47,270 nt of DNA, taken from assembly GCF_000282475.1 (NCBI RefSeq), contig NZ_AKJF01000054.1, positions 1-47,270 on the forward strand. Direction: 5' to 3'. The notes under the pieces are model-generated. The model saw only the letters and a program-made list of their open reading frames with translations, searched no databases and was not told where the DNA came from. Origin of the DNA: Pseudomonas sp. GM78 (GTDB lineage: Bacteria; Pseudomonadota; Gammaproteobacteria; Pseudomonadales; Pseudomonadaceae). Both the position numbers and the translations under genes were made by a program. Every line of letters begins with the position of its first letter. Positions within the stretch are counted from its first letter, which is position 1. Shown piece after piece: positions 16,839 to 24,930 of the stretch.

Positions 16839-17963
16839 ATGGCCCAATCTAAGAAAATCAAGGTCATGCTTTCCAGTCGCTGCAATGACCATTTTCCAGC
16901 CGAAAGTGATCAAACGCTCAGCGACCTACGCGAGCAAATCAAGCGCGAAATCGAAGCATCTCAGCTTTTCGGAAAGCCAGTATTTGAAGTCTGGATCAAT
17001 GAGGACGCCCCTCCCGCAGATGGCACTCAGGATAGCTGGGATACTTGCTTGCAAGCTGTCCGAGACTGTGACGTCATGCTGGTCTTGTCCAATGGCAACG
17101 CTGGCTGGGCAAAGGGCGTCGGTGATGTCGGAATTTGTCATGCCGAATATATGGAGGGCTTGGCCACCACTCGTGGAAAGGTTCGCCTAATTGCGATGCC
17201 AAACGTTGTGCTGGGTCAGGAGCACGAGGCAGCGTCGGCGCGCAATAAACGGTTTCAGGATTTTGTTTCACTGCAGACACCTTTCCGAGGTGGCACGGTT
17301 TCCACTGTCGAGCAATTGCGCAGTCGAGTACATGAAGCGCTTCTTGATGCTGTGGTTGTCTTGACTCAGCGTGGAGTCACCGCGGCTGCTTCTACTCGCT
17401 TCGACATGGGGCAAGCTCTGGATTGGACTCGCCTCGATTTCAGTCAACGCAAGCGAGCCATGGAAGCTGTTCTGATAAGGGCGCTTGCCGGAACAGAAAC
17501 CCCGGCGAGCGAGACGGTCGCCGTTGTTCCCATTGGCGGTTTGGATGTGGCGGTTCTCGTCCATGCTATCCCGGCAGCCTTCACTGTCCCGGCGGCGCGG
17601 GAACTTGTAGGCAAACCCTTTCTACGTGATCACCAACATGCGCAAACTCTGAACGAGGCAGTGGGGCCTTTGCATCTAATTGCCTGCCATCGAGGTGCAA
17701 CGGAGGCACAGGCAACTGCACTGCTAGGTTTTGCCGATGCCACGGTGGTTAGTGGCCCTTTCGGCATCTTTGTGGCCGATGATGTACAGAAAGTGCAGTT
17801 TGCGTTCCTGGCAAACTCTCGTGATGAAACGCAAACCCGCCATGCTCTGCAGAGATTCAAGGAGTGGCTGGATCAGACAGGCGAAGCTGAGATTTTGGCG
17901 AGACGGGCCGCTTCACGCGCCAAGATCGTTCGGGTCATTGCAGCCGAGTATCAAGGGAGATAA
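16839..17963 (+). CDS. DUF4062-like (TIR/SLOG-like fold) protein
   Basis: A 374-residue soluble protein. Residues 5-130 follow the DUF4062 pattern: KIKVMLSSRCND at the first strand, DSWDTCLQAVRDCDVMLVLS in the middle, and ICHAEYMEGL with a catalytic-type Glu. DUF4062 resembles TIR and nucleoside-deoxyribosyltransferase folds that sense or cleave nucleotides. The rest (about 190-374) is a mixed alpha/beta region without a known name. ATG 16839 has GGAG just upstream and is preferred over TTG 16821. It lies five bases before the PhoD-like gene, so the two are co-translated. A sensor or NAD-cleaving role is inferred from fold resemblance only. Confidence 0.6.
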   Translation: MAQSKKIKVMLSSRCNDHFPAESDQTLSDLREQIKREIEASQLFGKPVFEVWINEDAPPADGTQDSWDTCLQAVRDCDVMLVLSNGNAGWAKGVGDVGICHAEYMEGLATTRGKVRLIAMPNVVLGQEHEAASARNKRFQDFVSLQTPFRGGTVSTVEQLRSRVHEALLDAVVVLTQRGVTAAASTRFDMGQALDWTRLDFSQRKRAMEAVLIRALAGTETPASETVAVVPIGGLDVAVLVHAIPAAFTVPAARELVGKPFLRDHQHAQTLNEAVGPLHLIACHRGATEAQATALLGFADATVVSGPFGIFVADDVQKVQFAFLANSRDETQTRHALQRFKEWLDQTGEAEILARRAASRAKIVRVIAAEYQGR

Positions 17964-17968
17964 CAAGG

Positions 17969-19735
17969 ATGGCCAAGTCACTCTTCACCGTGGGACCCGT
18001 TTTGTCGTTTCGCGGTATCAGCGCAGGGCAGTGGAAGGTAACGGCACTGATTGGTATTGCCAGTGGTGCGGCAATCCCTGAAATTTTTATCGAAGGACAC
18101 GACTGTGCGGCACCGACAGTTTTGTTGACGCGATCCAAGGACATTATCCTTCGCTATGACCTTAGTTGTGCACTCAAGAGTCAGGAACGTGTCGTCGAAT
18201 TCGGCTTGGTGAACGGCGGCCCGAAATGGAAGTTCTCAGTCCCGGGAAAAGACTATGCCCCCCGAATGGCTTATGTCTCGTGCAACGGTTTTTCCGATCC
18301 CAGCGCCATGCGCAAGTTGGCCCGACCTGAAAATGCTGTCTGGGCTGACCTTGTCGGCAACCATGACAACGAATTGCGTATTCCCGGTTTCGAGTTGGAT
18401 AAAGAGCAGCTATGGCATGAAGGCCGAATTCATGACAAGGGTCTGAAGCGCTTTCACTTACTACTGATGGGTGGGGATCAGATTTACTTCGACTCCATCT
18501 GGGAAGATGTCAAACCTCTCAAGAAGTGGGTGGGCATGGCGCGCAAGGAACAGCTGACTTATGAAGTGAGTGCCGCCCTCGAGAAGGAGATTGAATCCTA
18601 TTATTTCGAGCATTATGCCCAGCGCTGGTTAGCGAAAACTCGTCGCGATTGGGGCAAGGGCAAACCGAATTTGGATGCTGCCGATGCGATGGCAAGAATT
18701 CCTACTGTGATGATGTGGGACGACCACGACATATTCGATGGCTGGGGATCCTATAGCCCCCAGATGCAGGACTGCCCGGTGTTCAAGGTTTTGATGCGCT
18801 GCGCACGTCAAGCTTTCTGGGTTTTCCAGCTTCAGCATGCTCTTAAGGATCTGCCACCTCTGCTGATGCAGAGTCGAGCAAATCTTTCCAAGCAGGATCC
18901 GCAGTATGAGCCGATCGAGTGGAGCCTGAAGTTGAAGGATGATCCCTTGGCTCTGCCACTTCTCGATAAACAACCAGGATTCAGTTTTGGTCACCATATG
19001 GGGCCGGTTTCATTGTTTGTCGGTGATTTGCGTACTGAGCGCTCTCGTACCCAGGTGCTCGGGGCCGCAAGTTGGACGGCCATGCAGGCTTGGCTCAACA
19101 CACTTCGCGATGGCAAACCGACTCATCCAGGTAGCAAGTGTCAGCATCTGATATTCATGTCGTCGGTTCCTGTTGCCCATCCCAAGTTATCGCTGGCCGA
19201 GGGCTTGCTTGATACTTTTGGTCAGGATCATGTACTCGACAGCAATGCTGATGATCTCAAGGATCACTGGTCGCACGGCGACCATGAGGGTGAACGTAAA
19301 CGACTATTGGAGTCACTGACCCGCGTTGCCGAAGAACGAATGCTGCGTGTGTCGATCGCCTCGGGAGACGTGCATGTTGCGGCTTGGGGCAGTTGCTACC
19401 GTCGAGACATCCCTCCGACCTCCAACTGGGCGCAGATCCAGCAGTTTACCTCGTCTGGAGTAGTTCATCCGTCTTTGATTGGAGTGTTTGAACGGTTGTT
19501 CCTTCAGTTACTAAATCATACTGCCAGTAAGGTTCAGTCCATCGACGTACAGCAATGCGTCGAAATGATGTTGTTCCCGGGGTACGACCGCTATGTGATG
19601 CCGTCTCGGAACTGGTTGGCGTTTGAGTTGGATATGGGGGGCGAGAAAGGTTGCAAGCTTTGGGCGACTTGGCGTTGTGAAACTGAGGTAGGTTTTTCCA
19701 ATCATCTACAAGCGGTGCATCCGGCTCAGAAGTAG
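17969..19735 (+). CDS. PhoD-like metallophosphatase (alkaline phosphatase D family)
   Basis: A 588-residue protein with no signal peptide, so cytoplasmic, unlike classical secreted PhoD. An N-terminal beta-rich domain (1-95) leads into the phosphatase fold: GGDQIYFD (168-175), MWDDHDIFDGWGS (249-261) and SGDVHVAAW (about 464-472), the metal-binding series of the PhoD-like group. It likely hydrolyses phosphomono- or diesters. It is co-transcribed with the DUF4062 gene and ends the island, just before the prophage attachment site. A pairing of a nucleotide-handling sensor with a phosphodiesterase would fit a defence or stress system; that is inference. Confidence 0.7.
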   Translation: MAKSLFTVGPVLSFRGISAGQWKVTALIGIASGAAIPEIFIEGHDCAAPTVLLTRSKDIILRYDLSCALKSQERVVEFGLVNGGPKWKFSVPGKDYAPRMAYVSCNGFSDPSAMRKLARPENAVWADLVGNHDNELRIPGFELDKEQLWHEGRIHDKGLKRFHLLLMGGDQIYFDSIWEDVKPLKKWVGMARKEQLTYEVSAALEKEIESYYFEHYAQRWLAKTRRDWGKGKPNLDAADAMARIPTVMMWDDHDIFDGWGSYSPQMQDCPVFKVLMRCARQAFWVFQLQHALKDLPPLLMQSRANLSKQDPQYEPIEWSLKLKDDPLALPLLDKQPGFSFGHHMGPVSLFVGDLRTERSRTQVLGAASWTAMQAWLNTLRDGKPTHPGSKCQHLIFMSSVPVAHPKLSLAEGLLDTFGQDHVLDSNADDLKDHWSHGDHEGERKRLLESLTRVAEERMLRVSIASGDVHVAAWGSCYRRDIPPTSNWAQIQQFTSSGVVHPSLIGVFERLFLQLLNHTASKVQSIDVQQCVEMMLFPGYDRYVMPSRNWLAFELDMGGEKGCKLWATWRCETEVGFSNHLQAVHPAQK

Positions 19736-19891
19736 TGGTCCTCAGTTTACAGGCAGTGACATCGTTCTCTAGGTGCGCCGTCCTATCGGTAGTTGACGGC
19801 TCGACGACGCTGTGAGCGTAAGATAGTAAATTCAGCCGCTGTCAAGATTTCATCCAAGGTGTGGGCTGTGAGGCTTTTCCAAAAGCCAGAA

Positions 19892-19925
19892 ACGACAAAG
19901 CCCTGAATAATCAGGGCTTTGTCGT
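19892..19925. terminator. Bidirectional hairpin terminator beside attL
   Basis: Perfect 15-bp stem (19892-19906 / 19911-19925) with ATAA loop. Since the adjoining tRNA fragment reads leftward, this is probably the original terminator of the tRNA-Ser gene. A second small inverted repeat, GGCTTTT/AAAAGCC, follows at 19872-19887. Confidence 0.7.
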
Positions 19926-19932
19926 ATAAAGA

Positions 19933-19988
19933 TGGCGGAGGCGATGGGATTCGAACTCATGGACCTGTTACAGTCGACGGTTTTCAAG
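19933..19988 (-). other. attL: displaced 3' part of tRNA-Ser(TGA)
   Basis: Read leftward, the segment runs from the anticodon loop CTTGAAA (anticodon TGA) through the long variable arm and TTCGAAT T-loop to the acceptor end and CCA (19933-19935). The 5' half of the tRNA is missing: upstream of the loop the bases do not pair with the ACCGT side of the anticodon stem. This is what integration into the 3' end of a tRNA gene leaves behind. The integrase starts 140 bases away. The intact tRNA should be at attR, to the right of the window. Confidence 0.75.
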
Positions 19989-20127
19989 TCCGACGAATAA
20001 ACCTGATATTTCAAGAGTTTAGCCTTTATCGGTTTCCGCAGTAAAGCTTTCTCCAATGCTCTGGAGGCCACTGAAATCAAGGGGGGGCACTTTACTTGCG
20101 GAAACGAATTTGGCCTGTTCTTTGGCT

Positions 20128-21195
20128 TCATCGGGTGGGCTTTACAATCTCCCCGACGCGCCGGTAAACAGTCTCGGTGATGCGCTTGTCGGTGTGGCCG
20201 AGCAGTCGACTGGCGTGCCCCAAATCGTCGATTTCGCTCGCTGCCTTTGGCCGGATATCCCTGAACTGGAATTGCCGGATGCTTGCAGCGAGTGCCGGGT
20301 CTTCATCTTTCAGCGCTTTAACGATTGCTACGTTGCGTGCGTCGTCGAAGCGTAGACGGAGCATCGGCGCGGTCACCCGACGACCATCCTCGGTGACAAT
20401 TAGGTAAGGGTTCCGGACGGCGCGCGCCTTTCGTTGCTGGAGCAACCTTTCGATCAGCTCACCCAAGCCGTTGATGACCTCCCCGGCATCGAGCCGAATC
20501 CGCAGCTTCTTCGAGGTCTTGCCCTGAGCGACCTGCAGGAAGCTGTCAATGACATCGGTAGCCCGCATAGACAGAACGTCAGCCGGACGCTGAGCAGTGA
20601 AATAGGCCAGGTCCATGGCGTCCTTCAGTTCTGGCGATGCCGCCCCGTAAACGGCATTCCAGATGGTCGCGTCGGCGTAGAAATCGCGCGGCGTTTCTTT
20701 GTTCTTGCGCACGCCAGAAGCAGGGTTCTCTTTTTCGGTGATACCCCATTCCCTGGCGATGTTGTAGATGTGCGAGAGAAGCGAGATTTCGCGGTTCGCC
20801 CGAACCTTTCCGGTTCGCTTGTCGCGGTACTGCGCGATTGCCTGTGGCGTCACGGCGTTGATCGGCGCATCACTGAATGCCTTCCTAAGCTGCGTCAGCG
20901 AGAGCAAGTTGTCTTTCTGGGTTCTAGGCTTCTTCCCTGGAATGATTTCGGCCTCGTAACGGTCAAACACCTTGCCCAGCAGCGTGTTCTTCGCTGGCAC
21001 CGGTTTGCAGTCGAGCTTCGCCCATTCCGCTTTGGCAATGTCCAAATCCCCACCAAGAGGAATTTCAATCCTCTTCCCCGCACTATCTTTCCCGTCGTAG
21101 TAATACCCCACCCACTGCACACCGCTTTTCAGCGTCCTGACCCGCCGGATCATCCGAGGCGGCAGGTCTCTGTTTGCTGCCTTTCTTGGGCGCAT
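20128..21195 (-). CDS. int: Prophage tyrosine integrase
   Basis: A 355-residue phage integrase. An N-terminal arm-binding segment (WVGYYYDGKDSAGKRIEIPLG) is followed by a SAM-like core-binding domain (about 75-170) and the catalytic domain. Catalytic residues are visible: Arg in TAQRPADVL (about 200), a Lys in the beta hairpin (KTSKKLRI), RDIR (about 311, with Arg where His is usual but as often in this subgroup), His in LGHTDKRIT (about 331) and the nucleophile Tyr in TVYRR (about 340). It catalyses integration and excision at the adjoining tRNA-Ser site and ends the leftward operon. Confidence 0.92.
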   Translation of the reverse strand: MRPRKAANRDLPPRMIRRVRTLKSGVQWVGYYYDGKDSAGKRIEIPLGGDLDIAKAEWAKLDCKPVPAKNTLLGKVFDRYEAEIIPGKKPRTQKDNLLSLTQLRKAFSDAPINAVTPQAIAQYRDKRTGKVRANREISLLSHIYNIAREWGITEKENPASGVRKNKETPRDFYADATIWNAVYGAASPELKDAMDLAYFTAQRPADVLSMRATDVIDSFLQVAQGKTSKKLRIRLDAGEVINGLGELIERLLQQRKARAVRNPYLIVTEDGRRVTAPMLRLRFDDARNVAIVKALKDEDPALAASIRQFQFRDIRPKAASEIDDLGHASRLLGHTDKRITETVYRRVGEIVKPTR

Positions 21196-21198
21196 ACC

Positions 21199-21435
21199 TT
21201 ACCCCACGCGTGACAGGTCTAGCGACCAAGCCTCGGCCGCAACATTTTCTACCGAGGGCTTAACCCCGGCCAGCTTCATTCGGGCATATACCCGGCCAAC
21301 GACGGGGCGCCGCGCCCCTGTCAAGACGTACTTCCAGCCATTTTGATTGAGCCATCCCAGTTGGCGCGAAGGAATTTGATAGCCCGTGATAGCAGCCAGC
21401 TCTTCCTCGGCGAGAGTTTCACTTTGAATTTCCAT
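21199..21435 (-). CDS. DUF4224 family protein (excisionase-position)
   Basis: A 78-residue protein. EELAAITGYQIPSRQLGWL followed by GRP-like residues (TGARRPVVGRVY) is the DUF4224 pattern, a small winged-helix-like phage family usually found directly upstream of integrase. It ends three bases before the integrase start codon, so the two are coupled. A recombination directionality or integrase control role is inferred from its position. GGAG lies upstream of the ATG. Confidence 0.75.
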   Translation of the reverse strand: MEIQSETLAEEELAAITGYQIPSRQLGWLNQNGWKYVLTGARRPVVGRVYARMKLAGVKPSVENVAAEAWSLDLSRVG

Positions 21436-21481
21436 AAAGATGCTCCATGCCGCCCGCGGCGGCAGAGTGTGGGGAAGGGGG

Positions 21482-22129
21482 TTATTCGTCTTCGTTGTCT
21501 TCAGGCCAGCCCTTGAGGTCGCGCGCGAAGGCCACCCACTTTTGCTGATCCTGCTCGCTCATCTCGTCCCAGCGCCTGGCGATGTCAGAGGACACGACTT
21601 CCCCCGCCTTGAGCTTCACCGTGCCGCAGTTGCAGCCGAGATCTTCGTCGGCATACCGGATGATTATTTCGTCATCTGGATGGCGCTTCGAAAGCTCCTG
21701 CAGGACTGGCATGGGGCACGACCACGCGGTGTCGAAAGAGACCTCGCCGACATCAAGGTCGATTACCTGGTCGTAGGCATTCCATTTCGTCCCCCAAACA
21801 TCACGGGCGAAGTCCAGGGTGTTGAAGTGGCCGCACGATCGCTTGTTTCGCAGCATCTGCACGAATTGTTCGAAGCCTTCTTCGCTCAATTTGAGCGCGT
21901 CCACCCGGCTTCGATTGGATTGCTGCAGGGACGCGATTAGGGGGTGATCATCCAGCGGCTGGGCCGTGATGACTTGTGCCGCCTCCTCAGCGGCGCAGTC
22001 GATACCGTTCCAAGCAAACTGCCCGCCAAAAGGGAGGATCGTGTTGAAGTCGATCTTGCCGTTCTCGTTGATCAGCGTTTGCAGGACGTGCGATGGCGCG
22101 CGAACCTTGTTGGTTACATGGTTTGGCAT
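21482..22129 (-). CDS. Api92-like / YubB ferredoxin-like phage protein (DUF1281-type)
   Basis: A 215-residue protein. The start MPNHVTNKV and the later WGTKWNAYD and SFDTAWSCPMPVL segments are hallmarks of the Api92/YubB family with a ferredoxin-like domain, carried by many phages and plasmids. Function unknown. CNC near residue 162 may be structural. A hairpin sits upstream of its ribosome site, as for several neighbouring leftward genes. Confidence 0.7.
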   Translation of the reverse strand: MPNHVTNKVRAPSHVLQTLINENGKIDFNTILPFGGQFAWNGIDCAAEEAAQVITAQPLDDHPLIASLQQSNRSRVDALKLSEEGFEQFVQMLRNKRSCGHFNTLDFARDVWGTKWNAYDQVIDLDVGEVSFDTAWSCPMPVLQELSKRHPDDEIIIRYADEDLGCNCGTVKLKAGEVVSSDIARRWDEMSEQDQQKWVAFARDLKGWPEDNEDE

Positions 22130-22200
22130 GGCAATAGAGCTCCTGACCCGCCGGGTGCCGGCAGGCTGGCAGGTGGATTGTGGAAATCAGGTGAGGGGTG

Positions 22201-22299
22201 TTAGGCAGGCAGAATGGCTGAGCTAAGGTTTATTGGTTCACCTCGCCAGTTGCGCACACGCTTTCTCCCCTGAAGGTAGCTGGCGGGGTGAACCCCCAT
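22201..22299 (-). CDS. Short basic protein, 32 residues
   Basis: A short frame with many basic residues (RKRVRNWRG). Its ATG overlaps the preceding 17-codon frame's stop (TGATG), suggesting translation by re-initiation. No known family. Real expression is uncertain. Confidence 0.35.
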   Translation of the reverse strand: MGVHPASYLQGRKRVRNWRGEPINLSSAILPA

Positions 22300-22352
22300 C
22301 ACCGCGGCCCCTTGTAGCAGTACACGTAGGCGAACCAGGCGAGGGCGATCAT
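22299..22352 (-). CDS. 17-residue hydrophobic micro-protein
   Basis: MIALAWFAYVYCYKGPR: a single hydrophobic helix with a basic tail. Its start overlaps the 193-residue gene's stop as ATGA and its stop overlaps the next start as TGATG, so it is coupled on both sides. This double coupling, rather than length, is the evidence for it. Confidence 0.4.
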   Translation of the reverse strand: MIALAWFAYVYCYKGPR

Positions 22353-22930
22353 GGCGCCACCTTCTGGCAGAGCAGCACATCGCTGACGACCTCCCAGAGT
22401 TGAGCGGGCGACCATTGGAACCGGTCGAAGTCGGTGTCAGGCTCGACGCCGATCACGCAACTGGACTGCGCGCCTTTTGTCCCTTCCCAGCCTTTCTTGA
22501 GGATTGTCGCTACCTTCCCATCGCCGCCGGGCTCGGTTCGATGAAAGTCGTAGGCCTTCATGCAATAGGTCGATCCAGCGGATACCGCGTGGCTATAGAG
22601 TTCGCGCATATCAACCCGGCCATTCGGCGTCCATGGGCGGCCACCACGCGACGTTCTAGCACCCTCATGTAGATAGAGCTCGTGGGTTTCCTTGATGAAG
22701 CAGGCGGACTCTGCAGGGAAATCGGCGAAGGGGATGTTGATCTGCGTGCCGACCAGAACGCGCGATTCGAAGTCGAAGCGGTGGTTGTGGATCGCCGAGT
22801 GTTCGAAGCATGCCCGGCGCGGCAGCTCAGGGTGCCAGACGTGCAGGCGCTGATTGCCCTGGAGTTGAACCTGCACAAAGCCAAGGCCGTGCAGGGTGAT
22901 TTTGTCGGTCATAACGTCGTCGATGATCAC
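22349..22930 (-). CDS. Phage protein of unknown function, cupin-like core
   Basis: A 193-residue protein starting at GTG 22930, a choice fixed by GGAGG seven bases upstream and a GTGA overlap with the gene before it; a much longer upstream frame is spurious. A histidine cluster (HSAIHNHRF near residue 45) and a later YDFHRTEPG recall the metal ligands of cupin folds. No named family is recognised. Confidence 0.6.
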   Translation of the reverse strand: MIIDDVMTDKITLHGLGFVQVQLQGNQRLHVWHPELPRRACFEHSAIHNHRFDFESRVLVGTQINIPFADFPAESACFIKETHELYLHEGARTSRGGRPWTPNGRVDMRELYSHAVSAGSTYCMKAYDFHRTEPGGDGKVATILKKGWEGTKGAQSSCVIGVEPDTDFDRFQWSPAQLWEVVSDVLLCQKVAP

Positions 22931-23217
22931 GCTGCTACCTCCTTCTTCATCCATTCCTTGTAGTCGCCGGCGTACTCCCAGCAATACGTCGCCGGCCATG
23001 CGCCGCGCGTCCCTGGCTCGACGAAGTGATACCAAGAGCCGCCCGGACGCGGCGTTGTCTTGCACCAGACATGTTCGGCGCCGCCCAGGAACCAGCCCGG
23101 GTACTGCTTCACGGCCTCGGTCATGAACTCGGTCAGGTCGTGGTGGCCTTTGCTCATGACGATGTAGGTATCAGAGCCGACGCTTTCGACCTCGAGTGGG
23201 TACTTTTCTTCATGCAT
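22927..23217 (-). CDS. Conserved-looking phage protein, unknown function
   Basis: A 96-residue soluble protein rich in aromatic residues (QYPGWFLGG, GSWYHFVEPG, YCWEYAGDYKEWM). No recognised domain. It is coupled by GTGA to the next gene, and a perfect hairpin (GCCGCT...AGCGGC, 23229-23246) lies just before its ribosome site. Confidence 0.6.
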   Translation of the reverse strand: MHEEKYPLEVESVGSDTYIVMSKGHHDLTEFMTEAVKQYPGWFLGGAEHVWCKTTPRPGGSWYHFVEPGTRGAWPATYCWEYAGDYKEWMKKEVAA

Positions 23218-23297
23218 GACTTCGTCCTTGCCGCTATAGCGAGCGGCTGACTTTGAAGGGGGAGGGGCTACTACTGGGTGCTCAGAGCTGCGCTGGC

Positions 23298-23534
23298 TTA
23301 ACCGCGCAGTTCGACATCGGTTGTCACGGCCTTCACTACCACCGGCCCTAGAATCCGGATCCCGCGCTGATCATCTTTGAATGCGCGATTGATTCGGCCG
23401 ATTGCCGCTTCACGGGCCTGCCGATAAACCTGATCGATCTGGCAGTCTGGTCCCCAACTGCCGAGGTTGGTCAGCTCGATCGTGAGCGTCACCGTCGCAC
23501 CGGTGGTGGTTCGAACTATTGGTCGCTTGGTCAT
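23298..23534 (-). CDS. Small phage protein, unknown function
   Basis: A 78-residue alpha/beta protein (VRTTTGATVTLTIEL, then a helix AREAAIGRINRAF). ATGA overlap with the preceding gene shows translational coupling. No family assigned. Confidence 0.6.
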   Translation of the reverse strand: MTKRPIVRTTTGATVTLTIELTNLGSWGPDCQIDQVYRQAREAAIGRINRAFKDDQRGIRILGPVVVKAVTTDVELRG

Positions 23535-23815
23535 GGCAGTTCATCCCCGACTATCAGCTTGCAGGGGCCTTGCCGCACTGTTGCAATTTCTGCCAATAGC
23601 TCATCAATCCGCCGGTTGCGTCTAGTGATTGCGGCCTGAAGGGCGTCAATGGTCTGGTCTGCCGTGGTCAGGCTCAGCTGTAGGCCATTACGCTCGGCAG
23701 TGATCCGGTCGAATTCGGAAGCCATGACAACCTCTGGCCCGTGAGGGTCGTAGCCGATTCGGTTCCCGCCCTCAGAAAGCATTGTCACAACGTTGTAGCG
23801 ATGAACTTCGCTCAT
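23531..23815 (-). CDS. Small phage protein with coiled coil
   Basis: A 94-residue protein. Residues 33-80 form a heptad-rich helix (ITAERNGLQLSLTTADQ, then LQAAITRRNRRIDELLAEI). Such small coiled-coil proteins are common in leftward operons of Pseudomonas phages; function unknown. Coupled by ATGA on both sides. Confidence 0.6.
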   Translation of the reverse strand: MSEVHRYNVVTMLSEGGNRIGYDPHGPEVVMASEFDRITAERNGLQLSLTTADQTIDALQAAITRRNRRIDELLAEIATVRQGPCKLIVGDELP

Positions 23816-24132
23816 CCTGCAACCTCCATCGATACCAGATCATGGGCATTCACAACCGGTTGCGGGTTATCGTGGCCAGGGCATCCGTTGCCGGCGAAAC
23901 CGAATCCATCGCAGGGCGGTCCGAACGGCAGCACTTCTTTGCCTTGGGCCAGCGCTTCGAGCAGGTGGTCCTTGGCCTCGTCGGCTGTGCACTCCCGGCC
24001 ACCTTCCATGCGGAACATGCCTTTGAGCTGGCGCTTGCTGAAATCGCGCAGCGCGCCACGAACGCTCAGATGAATATGAAAGGTGCGTCCGTTGGGGCCG
24101 AATGGATCTGCCGGTTTGTTTTCTGTGGGCAT
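23812..24132 (-). CDS. Phage protein, unknown function
   Basis: A 106-residue protein with RTFHIHLSVRGALRDFS and a Gly/Pro/Cys-rich end (FGPPCDGFGFAGNGCPGH). Not recognised. Coupled to the next gene by ATGA. A small AGCC/GGCT hairpin lies before its start. Confidence 0.6.
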   Translation of the reverse strand: MPTENKPADPFGPNGRTFHIHLSVRGALRDFSKRQLKGMFRMEGGRECTADEAKDHLLEALAQGKEVLPFGPPCDGFGFAGNGCPGHDNPQPVVNAHDLVSMEVAG

Positions 24133-24184
24133 GGGATGAGCCTCATGGCTAAGCTTCAGGGTGTTAAATTCGGGGAGTCTGCAA

Positions 24185-24832
24185 TTGAATATTTGCTTTT
24201 CTATAACGGATATTAATTGGCAGCTAACAAAGGATGTCTTTGAAGTAGTTGCGTCTTTGGCAACTGTCTTGGGTGTGGCAGCCGCCGGTTATTTTGGGTT
24301 TCAAGGATTGAAGACTTGGAGGTGGCAACTAAGAGGAACTGAGGATCATAAGTTAGCCCTCCGAGTGCTTAATAAATTGCTCGCATATAGAGAGGCTATG
24401 GTTCAGCTCAGAAGCCCAACTATTTGGGGTTATGAGTACGAGGCATTAGCGGATGGGGGGAAAGATTGGGACGCAAGAAGGTTTGAAGCCTTTGTTGGAG
24501 AATACACGCGGCGACAGACAGAAGTGACTAAGTTTCGCATTGAATTGGGTGCATTGTTTTTAGAGTGTGAGGCTTTGTGGGATAATACGCTTGATGAATT
24601 GTTTAAGAGTGTCTTCGGGTTGGAGCACGAATTTACTATGTATCTGTATTTACATTTGAGGATTATAAATCCAGCATTTGATGAGTTCTCGAAGCAGAAA
24701 TACCAATCCATGATCGGTACTAGGCGAAACGTGCTTTACAATACCACTGGGAACGATGACGAATTTCAAGCCGAGTTGAATGGGTATCTTGAAAAAATGC
24801 AGACTTATTTAAAGGAGAAACTTGTTACCTAA
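24185..24832 (+). CDS. Moron-like single-TM protein
   Basis: A protein of about 215 residues on the strand opposite the surrounding operon. A membrane helix (VVASLATVLGVAAAGYFGF) is followed by a long charged helical cytoplasmic domain. It is notably AT-rich. TTG at 24185 is favoured because GGGGAG lies seven bases upstream; GTG at 24161 is an alternative. Position, orientation and composition mark it as a moron expressed in the lysogen, possibly for superinfection exclusion or host fitness. No family is recognised. Confidence 0.6.
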   Translation: MNICFSITDINWQLTKDVFEVVASLATVLGVAAAGYFGFQGLKTWRWQLRGTEDHKLALRVLNKLLAYREAMVQLRSPTIWGYEYEALADGGKDWDARRFEAFVGEYTRRQTEVTKFRIELGALFLECEALWDNTLDELFKSVFGLEHEFTMYLYLHLRIINPAFDEFSKQKYQSMIGTRRNVLYNTTGNDDEFQAELNGYLEKMQTYLKEKLVT

Positions 24833-24873
24833 AGCAGTATTACCGTTATGCTTGCCTGACTTCCAGCATCGAC

Positions 24874-24930
24874 GGCTGGCGTGAAGCGTTGAAGTGGGGT
24901 ACTTGTGTCCGGCGCGGCATAGGGCCAGTT
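24874..24930. repeat. Leader repeat, copy 1
   Basis: GGCTGGC then GTGAAGCGTTGAAGT, followed by a 35-base extension shared with copy 3 (about 28 of 35 identical). A hairpin (CCAGC/GCTGG) overlaps its left edge. It stands to the right of the 24185 moron. Confidence 0.6.

Noticed and set aside
19933-19988. A complete functional tRNA gene
   Set aside because: The 5' half and a paired anticodon stem are missing, so it is a fragment.
20434-21213. 259-codon plus-strand frame
   Set aside because: Antisense of the integrase, with no ribosome site and no domain.
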